Part shown: positions 52,625 to 62,019 of the stretch, one piece after another | Layout of the letters: each line of letters starts with the position of its first letter | How positions within the stretch are numbered: position 1 is the first letter of the stretch | NCBI RefSeq assembly: GCF_006494715.1 | Contig: NZ_CP041151.1 | Location: forward strand, 372,001 to 436,000 | Source: Shewanella sp. SNU WT4 | GTDB taxonomy: Bacteria; Pseudomonadota; Gammaproteobacteria; Enterobacterales; Shewanellaceae | Reading direction: 5' to 3' | DNA: 64,000 bases | The notes under the pieces: generated by a model | Databases searched by the model: none | What the model saw: the letters and a program-made list of their open reading frames with translations, nothing else | Told to the model about the DNA's origin: nothing | Made by a program: the position numbers and the translations under genes

Positions 52625-53629
52625 ATGAAAACAATTATGATTTTGGCCGCAGGTAATGTGGTAGCTAGCGGTATTACTAGTCTCTTGGATGTCTTTAGTT
52701 TCTGTAATATTTATTGGCGTCGCATCCATCCTGAGGTCAATAGTGACTTATTTCATGTCCATATCGTTAGTCCTGATGGCAAGCCTGTCACCACTAACCA
52801 TGGCTTTACCATCCCAGCTATCGCTTTAGATGAAGTCGAATTGGCCAGTGCCGATGCCGTCTTACTTACCTCGGCATTTGTCACTGATATGGATGAATAT
52901 ATTGAGTTTCGTGATGCCTTTTCGCCGCTGATGCCAGCGTTAGTCGGTTACGCCAAAACGACTAAGCCCATCGCGGCATATTGCTCAGGTACCTTGATCT
53001 TGGCCGCTAGCGGCTTATTAGCGCAGCACAAGGCCACCACTGCTTGGTGGCTCGCGGACTTATTTCGCCAGCAATTCCCTGAGGTCACGCTTTGCATGGA
53101 TTCGCTGGTGGTCACCGATGGACAATTTTATAGTGCTGGGGCAACCAGCTCTTGCCTTAGTTTGGCACTGAGTGTAGTGGAAATGCTTGCAGGTTCGCAG
53201 CTGGCTAATCAATTGTCTAAGGTATTGCTAGTGGCCCCTAATCGCGGTTCGCAGCAGCCTTTTATGACCATAGCCATGACCACAGAGTTTCACCAAGACA
53301 GCCTGATCACTGAAATACAGCAATGGATGCAAGTGCATTTGGCTGAACAATATCAGCTAGATGACATTGCCGCACACTTTGCCCTAGGTAAGCGCACTTT
53401 AATTCGACGCTTTAAAAAAGCCTTACATGAAACGCCAGCCAGTTATTGGCAACGGCTGCGAATTGATGAGGCCAAGCGGCTATTAGAAAGCACAGATCTA
53501 GCCCTGGCACAGATAATGATGAAAGTTGGCTATGAAGATGTGGGTTCTTTTCGCAAGTTGTTTATCCAGCAAACGTCATTGTCGCCGCGGGCTTATCGAG
53601 CCAAGTTTGCCAGCCATTGTTGCGAATAA
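52625..53629 (+). CDS. GlxA-type AraC-family regulator with DJ-1/PfpI domain
   Basis: The 334-residue protein has an N-terminal DJ-1/PfpI-like domain with a Cys at the elbow (AAYCSGTLILAASGLL, near residues 122-137) and a C-terminal AraC helix-turn-helix pair (LDDIAAHFALGKRTLIRRF; SFRKLFIQQTSLSPRAYR). I chose the ATG at 52625; a GTG at 52610 is also possible. The target genes are not clear. Regulators of this type often control amine or amino-acid use. Confidence 0.88.
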   Translation: MKTIMILAAGNVVASGITSLLDVFSFCNIYWRRIHPEVNSDLFHVHIVSPDGKPVTTNHGFTIPAIALDEVELASADAVLLTSAFVTDMDEYIEFRDAFSPLMPALVGYAKTTKPIAAYCSGTLILAASGLLAQHKATTAWWLADLFRQQFPEVTLCMDSLVVTDGQFYSAGATSSCLSLALSVVEMLAGSQLANQLSKVLLVAPNRGSQQPFMTIAMTTEFHQDSLITEIQQWMQVHLAEQYQLDDIAAHFALGKRTLIRRFKKALHETPASYWQRLRIDEAKRLLESTDLALAQIMMKVGYEDVGSFRKLFIQQTSLSPRAYRAKFASHCCE

Positions 53630-53658
53630 AAAGGCACAGTCAATTCTGTGCCTTTGTT
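53630..53658. terminator. Bidirectional terminator after the GlxA-type regulator
   Basis: The stem AAAGGCACAG (53630-53639) / CTGTGCCTTT (53646-53655) overlaps the regulator's stop region. The AAAAAG left and TTTG right sides suit both strands, and it faces the convergent ABC permease gene. Confidence 0.8.
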
Positions 53659-53768
53659 TAAACATTAATAACTAAATATGTTATTTAAGGCTGTTTATTT
53701 CCTGATTTGGCATATATCCAGGAGCAGTGACATTTTCCATTAGTTCGTCCAGTTTCTTCGCGTTGAGA

Positions 53769-54920
53769 TTACAAACCAAACACTACTTTTTCACTCTTGA
53801 GCATACGCTCAAGCCCTAAGGCCATAATCAAGGCTATGACTAAGGTGCCAACCGATGATGCCAGTAATTGCAGCATAGGGATTTCTTTGCCCTTAATAAA
53901 CGCCATTAAGGCTTGTTGCTGACCTGATACCGGCAACCACTGCAAGGCATCTGGGGCTATGTTGTAGCTGGCTGCCATAGATAAGGCCAAAGGCACAAAT
54001 AGCACTATGGTGAGATACGACTGCGCCTCTTTAAAGGTTTTCGCCATAAATGACACAAAGATTTGTAAGCTTGCCGCCATTAGCGCCACCGGCAAGCCTA
54101 TGATCAGCATTAGGCCGATAAACTCAGGGGTGAGATTGATGCTAAAGCCCAGTTGTTGCCAAGGCACTAAGCTGTAAGCAATTTTTGATACCCCAAGAAT
54201 TAACGCTAAACCTAACATGGCAAATACCGCCACAGCTAAGATTTTGGAAATAACCAATTCACGGGTGGTGATCGGGTGGCTCAAGAGCAAGGCGAGTGAG
54301 TTACGTTCCCGCTCACCCGCGCTGGTATCTATGGCGAGATTCATGCCGGAAATAAAGACGGCGTAAATCATGGTAAAGATGGCTATGCCTAAAATCATAC
54401 CGCCGCGCGAATCGGCCGTAGACTCATCTTGAACTTGCACCTTTAGCGGCTGCACTACGCTTGGGTCTATGCCGCGGGCAATTAATCTTAGGCTTGCCAT
54501 TTCACTGCTGTAGTTTTGCAATTCACGCTCTAAGCGGCGAATGGATTTTTGCAGTTTCTCGTCAGAATTATCCGCGATTAAGGTTAATTCAGCGCGCTCT
54601 GCTTGCGCCATTTGCTGCGGGTACTCTGGGCTTATCTCTAAGCGAATGGCTGATACTTTAGCATTATCACTATTAGCACCATCACCATGAGAAATACCGC
54701 GGTTATCTAAGTAGCGCACTAAGTCGGGGGCGCTGGCTTGATTCACCATAGTGATTTTTAAATCTTCTGGACTCGTTAACTGGCCAATCAGCACCATAAA
54801 CAAACCACACATGATTAATGGCGTGCCTATGGCGTAATAGAGCCCAGCCATCACAGAGCGTTTATCCCGCGCCGCATCAATTAACTCTTTGCGTACTAAG
54901 GTGATTATCTTAGTTATCAT
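53769..54920 (-). CDS. ABC-2 type permease (NatB-like)
   Basis: The 383-residue protein has an N-terminal membrane segment, a large extracytoplasmic domain (about residues 45-175), and five to six further membrane segments toward the C-terminus. The INLA-type motif GMNLAIDTSAGERERNSLALLLSHPITTRELV marks the NatB/ABC-2 family. Its start overlaps the ATPase stop by four bases. The exported substrate is unknown. Confidence 0.87.
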   Translation of the reverse strand: MITKIITLVRKELIDAARDKRSVMAGLYYAIGTPLIMCGLFMVLIGQLTSPEDLKITMVNQASAPDLVRYLDNRGISHGDGANSDNAKVSAIRLEISPEYPQQMAQAERAELTLIADNSDEKLQKSIRRLERELQNYSSEMASLRLIARGIDPSVVQPLKVQVQDESTADSRGGMILGIAIFTMIYAVFISGMNLAIDTSAGERERNSLALLLSHPITTRELVISKILAVAVFAMLGLALILGVSKIAYSLVPWQQLGFSINLTPEFIGLMLIIGLPVALMAASLQIFVSFMAKTFKEAQSYLTIVLFVPLALSMAASYNIAPDALQWLPVSGQQQALMAFIKGKEIPMLQLLASSVGTLVIALIMALGLERMLKSEKVVFGL

Positions 54921-55651
54921 GCGGCTATCCCCTCATCTGTGCCTATTAACTGGATAAAGGCTTCTTCTAGGGAGTCGTGACCAGTTTGTTGGCACAATTG
55001 CTGCGGACTACCGACAGCCACTACCTTGCCTCTAGCCATGACGATGACTTGATCGCACAAGGCCGCCACTTCTTGCATGACATGGCTTGAAAACAGCACG
55101 CAGTGACCTTGGTCGCGCAAGTCTTTAAGCATGCCGCGCAGTACGCGGGTGCTCATAACATCAAGGCCGCGGGTTGGTTCATCCAGAATAATGTTGCGCG
55201 GTCTATGGACTATCGCCTGCGCCAGCGCGGTTTTCATGCGTTGCCCTTGAGAGAAGCCTTTGCAGCGCCTATCGGCAATATCATCTAACTGTAAATCGTG
55301 AATGACTTGGGTTGTCGCTACTTTTGCCTGCGCGCGATTAAGGCCACTTAATTCGGCAAAAAAGCTGATGTATTCCCGCGGCGTTAAACGTTCATATAAA
55401 CCAAAAGGGTCGGGAAATAGCCCGAGTTGCTGCTTTGCGGCAAGGGGGGAAATGACTACATCTATGCCTTCAACGGTAGCATTGCCGCTATCTGGTTGCA
55501 GCAGACCGAAAATGGTGCGCAGGCAAGTCGTTTTACCGGCGCCATTAGGCCCTAATAAGCCGGTGATTTGGCCATCGAGTGCCTGAAAGCTCAGGCCATC
55601 AAGCGCCTGCACTTCGCCAATTTTTTTGGATAAATTTGTCACTTGGATCAT
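54917..55651 (-). CDS. ABC transporter ATP-binding protein (NatA-like)
   Basis: The 244-residue ATPase has Walker A GPNGAGKT (34-41), signature FSQGQRMKTALAQA, Walker B NIILDEPTRGLD, and a switch His (SSHVMQE). NatA-type proteins pair with ABC-2 permeases for export. ATGA overlaps couple it to the hydrolase gene before and the permease gene after. Natural substrates of such systems range from sodium to peptides; none can be assigned here. Confidence 0.9.
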   Translation of the reverse strand: MIQVTNLSKKIGEVQALDGLSFQALDGQITGLLGPNGAGKTTCLRTIFGLLQPDSGNATVEGIDVVISPLAAKQQLGLFPDPFGLYERLTPREYISFFAELSGLNRAQAKVATTQVIHDLQLDDIADRRCKGFSQGQRMKTALAQAIVHRPRNIILDEPTRGLDVMSTRVLRGMLKDLRDQGHCVLFSSHVMQEVAALCDQVIVMARGKVVAVGSPQQLCQQTGHDSLEEAFIQLIGTDEGIAA

Positions 55652-57243
55652 GGCGTTACTCCGGCATTGGTGCTGGTGGCGGCTGTTGATGGCTTAGGCG
55701 CGCTTAAGGTTTCTAGGCTGTTGGCATTAAGATAAAAGCTGCGGCGCACATCTTTTTGTAAACACTGACTATCTAATGCCGTTAAGTTGCCTTGTTTAAC
55801 TAAGGTCGCGATTAACTCGTTAGCGCAGCTTTGATAGGCCACGCCGTGACCCGCATACGGCGCGACTAGATGCTGGGCATTGGTGAGATTCACTGCCGCT
55901 AATTCTCCCCAGCTTGGCGGCGTGGCAGGATCTAGCTTGCCAGATAAGAGTAAGGTCGGGATGTCGCTAGCCACAGCTTGATGAAATTCAGGCGTAACGG
56001 CTGGTACTTGCCAAGCGCCGCAGGCAAGAGTTAACGCATGTAGCATGCTTTTGCCTGTAGGGGTGGCATTGGCTTGCGCTGCTAACTCATCGGTAATAAA
56101 CGGAATATCTTCAGCGCACACTACGCTGGCATGCATCCCCATGGCTATGCCTGCGCCATCTAAGGTTAGGGCGTGTAATCCAAGCAAGGGCTGCACATTG
56201 CCCGCGGCGGCTTGCTCTATGGCATAAGGCAGTAAAGCGCGAGTGGTGGGGGAGTAGAGCGCCATCCGAATAGTGCCTAAAAACTTACTGGCAGTCAGAG
56301 TAAACTCAGCAGGCTCACCACTTTTAGGCTGCATGATAGTCATTACTTTAGGTTTAAGCTTTAGCTCAGCTTCAACTTGGATAAGCTGCCTAGACAGGTT
56401 AGGAAAGCGCTGGTGGCACAAGGCATCTTGCTCGCAGTCGCTTAACATTAAGTGGGTGGCGCGGGCGATGGCATCACTAATCACGATAATGTTTTGCTGC
56501 ATAGGGACAACGCCATCTAAGGTGACGGTGCGTAGCGCTTGCGGGTATTGCTTCATATAGACTTGTGCCATGCGGCTGCCATAAGAAATGCCATAGAGAT
56601 CAAGCTGCTTATACCCTGCTTGCTGACGCACAGCTTCAAAATCGGCAATGGCGTTAAGGCTGCCATATTGACTGACATCGGCATCTATCTTAGCTAAGCA
56701 CTTAGCCATTTCCGCTTTCGGGTCTTGTAATTCATCATTGATAGCAAAGGCATCTAATGTCGTTAACTGCTCGCACCCGAGTAGATGAGATTTACCTGTG
56801 CCGCGCTGATCAATCAGCAGTACATCTTTAAATTGGCGCACTTCTTTAAGCATGCGATCAAAGCCGGCGGCATTGTCTATGGCTGATTGCCCTGGGCCGC
56901 CCGCAATGGCGAGTAAGGCTTGTTCTGGGTTAGCATTTTTTATGGCAGGCAGAATAACGTAATGAATATCTAACTGTTTGCCATCGGGTTTAGCTGGGTT
57001 TTCAGCAACCGACACCTTACCGCACAGTACCTTTTCGGCAATACCATCGACGTAACAGGCGTGTTCTTTCGTGGCGGGCGCTATTGCGGGATTATGATTT
57101 TCAGCAAGCGGCGCGCTTTTGGCTAATGCCAACTCAGGAATTGCTAACATTGTGGATACTAGCATGAGAGAGAGTGGTAGCCGTGAGCTTAGGCGCCTAA
57201 GCGCTCGGCGCGGTGAACTTTTGTAGGGGTCAATGTGGCTCAT
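55648..57243 (-). CDS. Exported alpha/beta hydrolase, tripeptidyl-aminopeptidase-like
   Basis: The ATG at 57243, with AGGA 9 bases upstream, is chosen over 57264 and gives 531 residues. A signal peptide (about residues 20-42) precedes a TAP/proline-iminopeptidase-like fold. It has an oxyanion loop GGPGQSA, DQRGTGKS, nucleophile Ser220 in GISYGS, a C-terminal Asp (SGKLDPATPP) and a His (APYAGHG). It is the first gene of a coupled operon with the NatAB-like exporter. Confidence 0.87.
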   Translation of the reverse strand: MSHIDPYKSSPRRALRRLSSRLPLSLMLVSTMLAIPELALAKSAPLAENHNPAIAPATKEHACYVDGIAEKVLCGKVSVAENPAKPDGKQLDIHYVILPAIKNANPEQALLAIAGGPGQSAIDNAAGFDRMLKEVRQFKDVLLIDQRGTGKSHLLGCEQLTTLDAFAINDELQDPKAEMAKCLAKIDADVSQYGSLNAIADFEAVRQQAGYKQLDLYGISYGSRMAQVYMKQYPQALRTVTLDGVVPMQQNIIVISDAIARATHLMLSDCEQDALCHQRFPNLSRQLIQVEAELKLKPKVMTIMQPKSGEPAEFTLTASKFLGTIRMALYSPTTRALLPYAIEQAAAGNVQPLLGLHALTLDGAGIAMGMHASVVCAEDIPFITDELAAQANATPTGKSMLHALTLACGAWQVPAVTPEFHQAVASDIPTLLLSGKLDPATPPSWGELAAVNLTNAQHLVAPYAGHGVAYQSCANELIATLVKQGNLTALDSQCLQKDVRRSFYLNANSLETLSAPKPSTAATSTNAGVTP

Positions 57244-57697
57244 GCCTAAGCTTCCTGTTTGCATGCTGCTATCAAAGTAAGTGGTAAACTATATCTCATA
57301 TCAAAGCGTTAATGGATGTAATGCAGCTGTTAAATTTTGATGCCAGTAAACATTAGTGGCAACTAGCCCAAGTTTTAGCCAACACTCGCCCCCCAATTAA
57401 TAGCTATTAGTCTGAATTACCGCGCTGAGTTTGTTGGCGAAAGCGAGTTTGCTGACATTTTAAATGCGGGGAAATAACAAAAACAGCGGGTCAAAAAGAG
57501 TCATATGTCGCGAATTTTTCGAGGGTTTTTACACACTGGTTTGACCATAAATGAATTTCTGTAAATGTGAAGTGAGGTCAATCCTGAGTAATTGTAGAGC
57601 TAAAACTCTTATTATTTAGCATGGCATGGAGTAGAATAGAAAAAAAGCGGTACACATGTAAGCCCAATTTTAGGTTTTCATTAAAGCGAAGTCATCT
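57244..57697. other. Divergent intergenic region with a FadR-like palindrome
   Basis: No gene is supported in these 454 bases between the hydrolase operon and the acyl-CoA synthetase gene. The palindrome TGGT-TTG-ACCA (57537-57547, in CTGGTTTGACC) resembles the core of FadR operators (TGGTCNGACC). Promoters for both flanking transcripts must lie here, but I could not place them. Confidence 0.45.
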
Positions 57698-59512
57698 ATG
57701 TCCTTACAGCAATATCATATTATCCAACTGCTACAACAACAGTGGCAGGCCCGTCCTGATGCCATTGCCTTAGAAGGTTTTGGTTTGAAAGGTGCTTGGG
57801 CAAAAGTCAGCTGGCAAGCGTTTGCTGACATCAGCGAAAAGATGGCGAAGGTACTACTGTCTTTCAATATCCAGCCACAAGATAAGACAGTTATCTTGTC
57901 CCAGAATTTACCGCAATGGACCTGTGCCGACGTCGGCTCATTAATGGTTCGTGCTGTGGTTGTGCCTGTGTATCCGACCAGCACCGAAGAGCAAGCGGCC
58001 TACATCATCAATGATGCTGGCGCTAAAGTGGTGTTCGTTAATGACGCCAAACAGTATCAAATGGCCTGCGCTTTAGAAGCTCAGTGTCCAAGTGTTGAAC
58101 AAGTGATTGTCTTTGATCCAGAAGTTAAGCTACAGGCCGCTAACCATTGGCATTTTGATGCGCTATTAGCCACTGAACTGGCAGACGATCAACGTCTACA
58201 AGCTGAATTACAGCAGCGCTTAGCGGATAAAAACTTAAATGATTTACTGACCCTGATTTATACCTCGGGCACCACAGGTGAGCCAAAAGGTGTGATGCTG
58301 GATTATCGTAATATCGCTTCAACCATTAAGTTGCATGATAACGAATTAGCATTCACCCAAGGGGATGTCTCCTTAGCCTTTTTACCATTAAGCCATGTGT
58401 TTGAACGCTGCTGGAGCTTCTATGCCCTCGGCCGCGGCGCGCATAATGTTTACTTGCCAGACACGGTTAAAATAAAAGAGGCCATCGCTGAAGTTAAGCC
58501 GCATACCTTATGCGTAGTGCCGCGCTTCCTTGAAAAAGTGTATAGCGCTGTGTACGACAAGGTCGGCAAGGCGCCTAAAGTGCGTCAGCAGTTATTCCAC
58601 TGGGCCATTAAAGTGGGTGAGCGTCAGTTTGAAGTCAGTCAAGGCCGTCAACGCGGTAACCCTTGGTTAGCGCTGCAATATCAGTTGGCGCAAAAGTTAG
58701 TGTTCTCAAAGTTAAGACTGGTATTGGGCGGTCGTCTGAAATTTATGCCATGTGGCGGCGCCGCTTTAGATAGCAAGGTGGCGAGTTTCTTCTATGCCAT
58801 TGGTGTGCCAGTACTTTGTGGTTATGGCATGACAGAAACCACAGCGACTGTGACCTGTCAGGCGTTGAATAACCAAGTGAAAGGCTCGAATGGACGCGTT
58901 TTGTCAGGCTTAGAAATTAAGCTTGGCGCCGATAACGAGATTTTAGTGCGCGGCGATACGGTAATGCGTGGATATTACAATCGCCCACAAGACACAGCCG
59001 AAGCCTTAGATGCTGATGGCTGGCTGCGTACCGGTGATGCTGGTCAAATTGATGCTAACGGCAATTTATTTATTACCGACCGTATCAAGGAGTTAATGAA
59101 GACTTCTAACGGTAAGTACATAGCGCCGCAGCGGGTTGAAGGTACTGTTGGCAGCTGTCCTTTCATCGAGCAAGTGGCCATTGTGGCTGATGCTCGCAAT
59201 TATGTGACCGCCTTGATTGTGCCAGCCTTTGAAGCCTTAGAGCATTGGGCCCGTGAAAAAGGCCTGAAGTATGAGTCGCCGATGGAATTGCTGCGTCACA
59301 GCTATGTGGTTGAGCATTTTGAAGCGCGTCTTAAGACTATGCAGCAAGGTTTAGCTGGCTTTGAGCAAATTAAGAAATTTACTCTACTGCCTGAAGCCTT
59401 CTCGATGGAAGCTGGGTTAATTACTCCGACCATGAAGCTGCGCCGTAAGATGATTTATCATAAATATGCGCATGAAATTAATGCCATGTACGCAACAGCC
59501 GCTAGCCGCTAA
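57698..59512 (+). CDS. Long-chain acyl-CoA synthetase
   Basis: The enzyme activates long-chain fatty acids through an acyl-adenylate to acyl-CoA. The 604-residue protein has the AMP-binding motif YTSGTTGEPKGV (near 187-198), a second motif GYGMTETTA (near 375), and DGWLRTGDAG and DRIKELMKTSNGKY near the C-terminus. It resembles the FadD15/FAA1 group more than E. coli FadD. It appears to be monocistronic. Confidence 0.92.
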   Translation: MSLQQYHIIQLLQQQWQARPDAIALEGFGLKGAWAKVSWQAFADISEKMAKVLLSFNIQPQDKTVILSQNLPQWTCADVGSLMVRAVVVPVYPTSTEEQAAYIINDAGAKVVFVNDAKQYQMACALEAQCPSVEQVIVFDPEVKLQAANHWHFDALLATELADDQRLQAELQQRLADKNLNDLLTLIYTSGTTGEPKGVMLDYRNIASTIKLHDNELAFTQGDVSLAFLPLSHVFERCWSFYALGRGAHNVYLPDTVKIKEAIAEVKPHTLCVVPRFLEKVYSAVYDKVGKAPKVRQQLFHWAIKVGERQFEVSQGRQRGNPWLALQYQLAQKLVFSKLRLVLGGRLKFMPCGGAALDSKVASFFYAIGVPVLCGYGMTETTATVTCQALNNQVKGSNGRVLSGLEIKLGADNEILVRGDTVMRGYYNRPQDTAEALDADGWLRTGDAGQIDANGNLFITDRIKELMKTSNGKYIAPQRVEGTVGSCPFIEQVAIVADARNYVTALIVPAFEALEHWAREKGLKYESPMELLRHSYVVEHFEARLKTMQQGLAGFEQIKKFTLLPEAFSMEAGLITPTMKLRRKMIYHKYAHEINAMYATAASR

Positions 59513-59538
59513 TAGCTAAGGCTAGATGCGACAGCTAA

Positions 59539-59565
59539 AAAAGGGACGCTTATAGCGTCCCTTTT
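59539..59565 (+). terminator. Terminator after the acyl-CoA synthetase gene
   Basis: A perfect 12-bp stem AAAAGGGACGCT (59539-59550) / AGCGTCCCTTTT (59554-59565) with a TAT loop. Confidence 0.9.
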
Positions 59566-59747
59566 CTGTATGTAAACTTTGTATGCAAAGACTTTTGATT
59601 TTAATGGTATTTAATTTTATCGGTAAAAAACTGTGGATGGCTGCGGCAATTAAAAGCCGTTATGCTGATGCGCAAGAGAGTGGCTAAAGTTCAAGATGGA
59701 ATAGTAAAAAGCCAATAGCTCAAAAGGGAATAGCGCAGGAGATAGTA

Positions 59748-60440
59748 ATGAAAACCATAGGCTTATTGGGCGGCATGAGCTGGGAGTCCAGCGCGAGTTA
59801 CTACGCCATGATCAATCAAGGGGTAAAGGCGCAGCTGGGCGGTTTGCACAGCGCTAAACTTGTACTCAATAGCGTTGATTTTGCTGAAATAGAAGCGCTG
59901 CAGCATCAAGGTAATTGGACGGGCGCAGCCACTTTGTTGGCGCAGGCGGCGCTGAATGTTGAAGCCGCGGGTGCTGATTTTCTGCTTATTTGTACTAATA
60001 CCATGCACAAGGTCGCCGCCGAAATAGAGTCGGTCATCAATATCCCGCTGCTACATATTGCTGATGCCACCGCCGATATTTTGTTGCAGCAAGGCATAGA
60101 TTGCGTGGGTTTACTCGGTACGCGCTTTACCATGGAGCAAGACTTTTACATTAGTCGCCTTGAAGCCAAAGGCATTCAGGTGTTAGTGCCTGATGTCGCG
60201 GGGCGCGAATGCGTGCATCAGGTAATTTATCAAGAGTTGTGCCTTGGCAAAATACTTGCTGAATCAAGACAAGCCTATGTAGAAATTATGGAGCAGCTGG
60301 TAGCAAGGGGAGCGCAGGGCGTGATCTTAGGCTGCACTGAAATCGGCTTACTCGTGCGTGAGCAAGACACTCATATTCCATTATTTGATACCACAGCTAT
60401 TCATGCTAACGCCGCGGTAACGCTGGCGTTAACTGAATAA
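59748..60440 (+). CDS. Aspartate/glutamate racemase family protein
   Basis: The 230-residue protein belongs to the cofactor-independent racemase family. The catalytic cysteines fit Cys82 (ICTNTMHK) and Cys196 (GCTEIGLL). The start MKTIGLLGGMSWESSASYY is typical of aspartate racemases and YgeA. Which amino acid it uses is not known from sequence. An AGGAG-type ribosome binding site (AGGAGATAGT) precedes the ATG. Confidence 0.9.
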   Translation: MKTIGLLGGMSWESSASYYAMINQGVKAQLGGLHSAKLVLNSVDFAEIEALQHQGNWTGAATLLAQAALNVEAAGADFLLICTNTMHKVAAEIESVINIPLLHIADATADILLQQGIDCVGLLGTRFTMEQDFYISRLEAKGIQVLVPDVAGRECVHQVIYQELCLGKILAESRQAYVEIMEQLVARGAQGVILGCTEIGLLVREQDTHIPLFDTTAIHANAAVTLALTE

Positions 60441-60470
60441 CACTGCATATAACCCATGTAAGGTGAGCTT

Positions 60471-60923
60471 ATGTCACTAAAAATACCGCCATTGTTCCTC
60501 TTGGTCTTATTTGCGTTTGCGGCGTGGGCGCTCTCCAATGTCTCTCTGGCTTTGGATTTTGCTCCTTGGCTGCGCTGGAGCTTATTGCTAGTTTATGGCG
60601 GTGTTGGGATTATTTTTGCTGTGGCGGGTGTGCGCGAATTTAGGCGCTGCAATACCACGGTTGACCCTACTAAACCGAATAACACCTCGGCCTTAGTGAC
60701 GTCCGGTATTTATAGTGTTACTCGCAATCCCATGTATGTGGGTATGGCCATGTGGTTATTAGGTTGGTCTGGTTTTTTAGCAAGCCCGGTGGCTATGATG
60801 CTGGTATTAGTGTTTGTGTGGTATCTCACGCGTTTTCAAATTAAGCCTGAAGAGCAAGTGTTAACTCAGCTGTTTGGTGATGAGTTCAAACGCTATAGCG
60901 CAGCAGTGCGCCGCTGGTTATAA
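60471..60923 (+). CDS. Isoprenylcysteine methyltransferase-like membrane protein
   Basis: The 150-residue protein has four hydrophobic segments and the C-terminal pattern of the ICMT/PEMT family (GIYSVTRNPMYVGMAMWLLGW, near residues 82-102; FKRYSAAVRRWL). These enzymes use S-adenosylmethionine. The true substrate of short bacterial members is unclear. It is 30 bases after the racemase gene and may be in the same transcript. Confidence 0.85.
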   Translation: MSLKIPPLFLLVLFAFAAWALSNVSLALDFAPWLRWSLLLVYGGVGIIFAVAGVREFRRCNTTVDPTKPNNTSALVTSGIYSVTRNPMYVGMAMWLLGWSGFLASPVAMMLVLVFVWYLTRFQIKPEEQVLTQLFGDEFKRYSAAVRRWL

Positions 60924-60980
60924 CCGCATTGAGCTAACGGATAAGGCTTAACGGCTAAAACATAACGACAAGGAATCAAC

Positions 60981-61373
60981 ATGTTATCCATTGAATTAGC
61001 CCCTAGATTTAATGAAACCGATGCTTTGGGGCATATCAATAATACCGTGATCCCCGCATGGTTTGAGGCTGGGCGCACAGAGGTGTTTGCCGTGTTTAAC
61101 CCAAGCCTTAGTATTGCGAACTGGAATCTCATCGTGGCAGGTTACACAGTCGCCTTTAAGGCACCGACCTTTTATGGCGCTGTGGTGACTATCACCACCG
61201 ATGTCAGCAACATTGGTAACTCAAGCTTTGAGCTGCGCCAACGCTGCTGGCAGCAAGGTAAGTTAACGGCGGAGGCTCATACCAGCATGGTGCATTATAA
61301 CTTTCAAGATGAGCGCAGTGAGCCCATTCCTGCGATCGTGCGCGCCGCTCTCGCCGAGCACTTAATTAGCTGA
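60981..61373 (+). CDS. Hotdog-fold acyl-CoA thioesterase
   Basis: The 130-residue protein has the 4HBT motif FNETDALGHINNT near residues 10-22, where Asp is the catalytic residue of the family. It hydrolyses or binds acyl-CoA thioesters by prediction; substrate unknown. An AAGGAATCAAC ribosome binding site precedes the ATG. It converges with a second thioesterase gene. Confidence 0.87.
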   Translation: MLSIELAPRFNETDALGHINNTVIPAWFEAGRTEVFAVFNPSLSIANWNLIVAGYTVAFKAPTFYGAVVTITTDVSNIGNSSFELRQRCWQQGKLTAEAHTSMVHYNFQDERSEPIPAIVRAALAEHLIS

Positions 61374-61409
61374 CGATTGAGTGGTTTAAGGGGCTTAGCG
61401 CTTAACACC

Positions 61410-61850
61410 CTATGATTCAATCTCTGCGCGGCAATGCTGCTCTAATACGCTAAGTACAGCGTTTGGCAGCAGAGCTTTTTTGCCAGTACTGAAGTTGAAC
61501 ATTACGACTTGGGCTGAACCTAGGGTGGTAATGGCTTGCTGCGCCTGACTAAAGGCGGCGTAATGCATGGTAAAGCGATCAGACTGTATGTCGCTGATAC
61601 GAGTACCTATAGTCAGAGTATCTGGGAAGGTCACTGGGCGTTTATAGCGCGCCTGTGTTTCACTGATAACCGGCCCAATTTTTTCATCTTGCAGCAGGCT
61701 AATTAAGCCAGTTTGCAGTAAAAAATCGATTCTGGCGGTTTCAAAGTAGCGGAAATACACCACATTATTGACATGCTTAAGGGCGTCCATCTCCCCCCAA
61801 GCCACATTTATATCGGTGCGAATGTGGTAATCAGCTAATAACTCTTCCAT
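61410..61850 (-). CDS. YbgC-like hotdog thioesterase
   Basis: The 146-residue protein carries WGEMDALKHVNNVVYFRYFE (near residues 18-37), the 4HBT catalytic motif with its Asp. It is not a close copy of the thioesterase at 60981. The two genes converge with 36 bases between stops. The substrate is unknown. Confidence 0.87.
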   Translation of the reverse strand: MEELLADYHIRTDINVAWGEMDALKHVNNVVYFRYFETARIDFLLQTGLISLLQDEKIGPVISETQARYKRPVTFPDTLTIGTRISDIQSDRFTMHYAAFSQAQQAITTLGSAQVVMFNFSTGKKALLPNAVLSVLEQHCRAEIES

Positions 61851-62019
61851 GAAGTTCTCAATTAACCTGTGTTTGAATCGAGGTTAACAGCTGTTGCTTT
61901 TATGAGCAAGCAAGGTGCCGTGCTCAACAATTACCAATTTAAAAGTAGCCATAACAAAAATGGCGGCCAGAGCCACCATTAGGTTATCCATCAACGCTCG
62001 CTAAGCGCTAGTTGATGCG

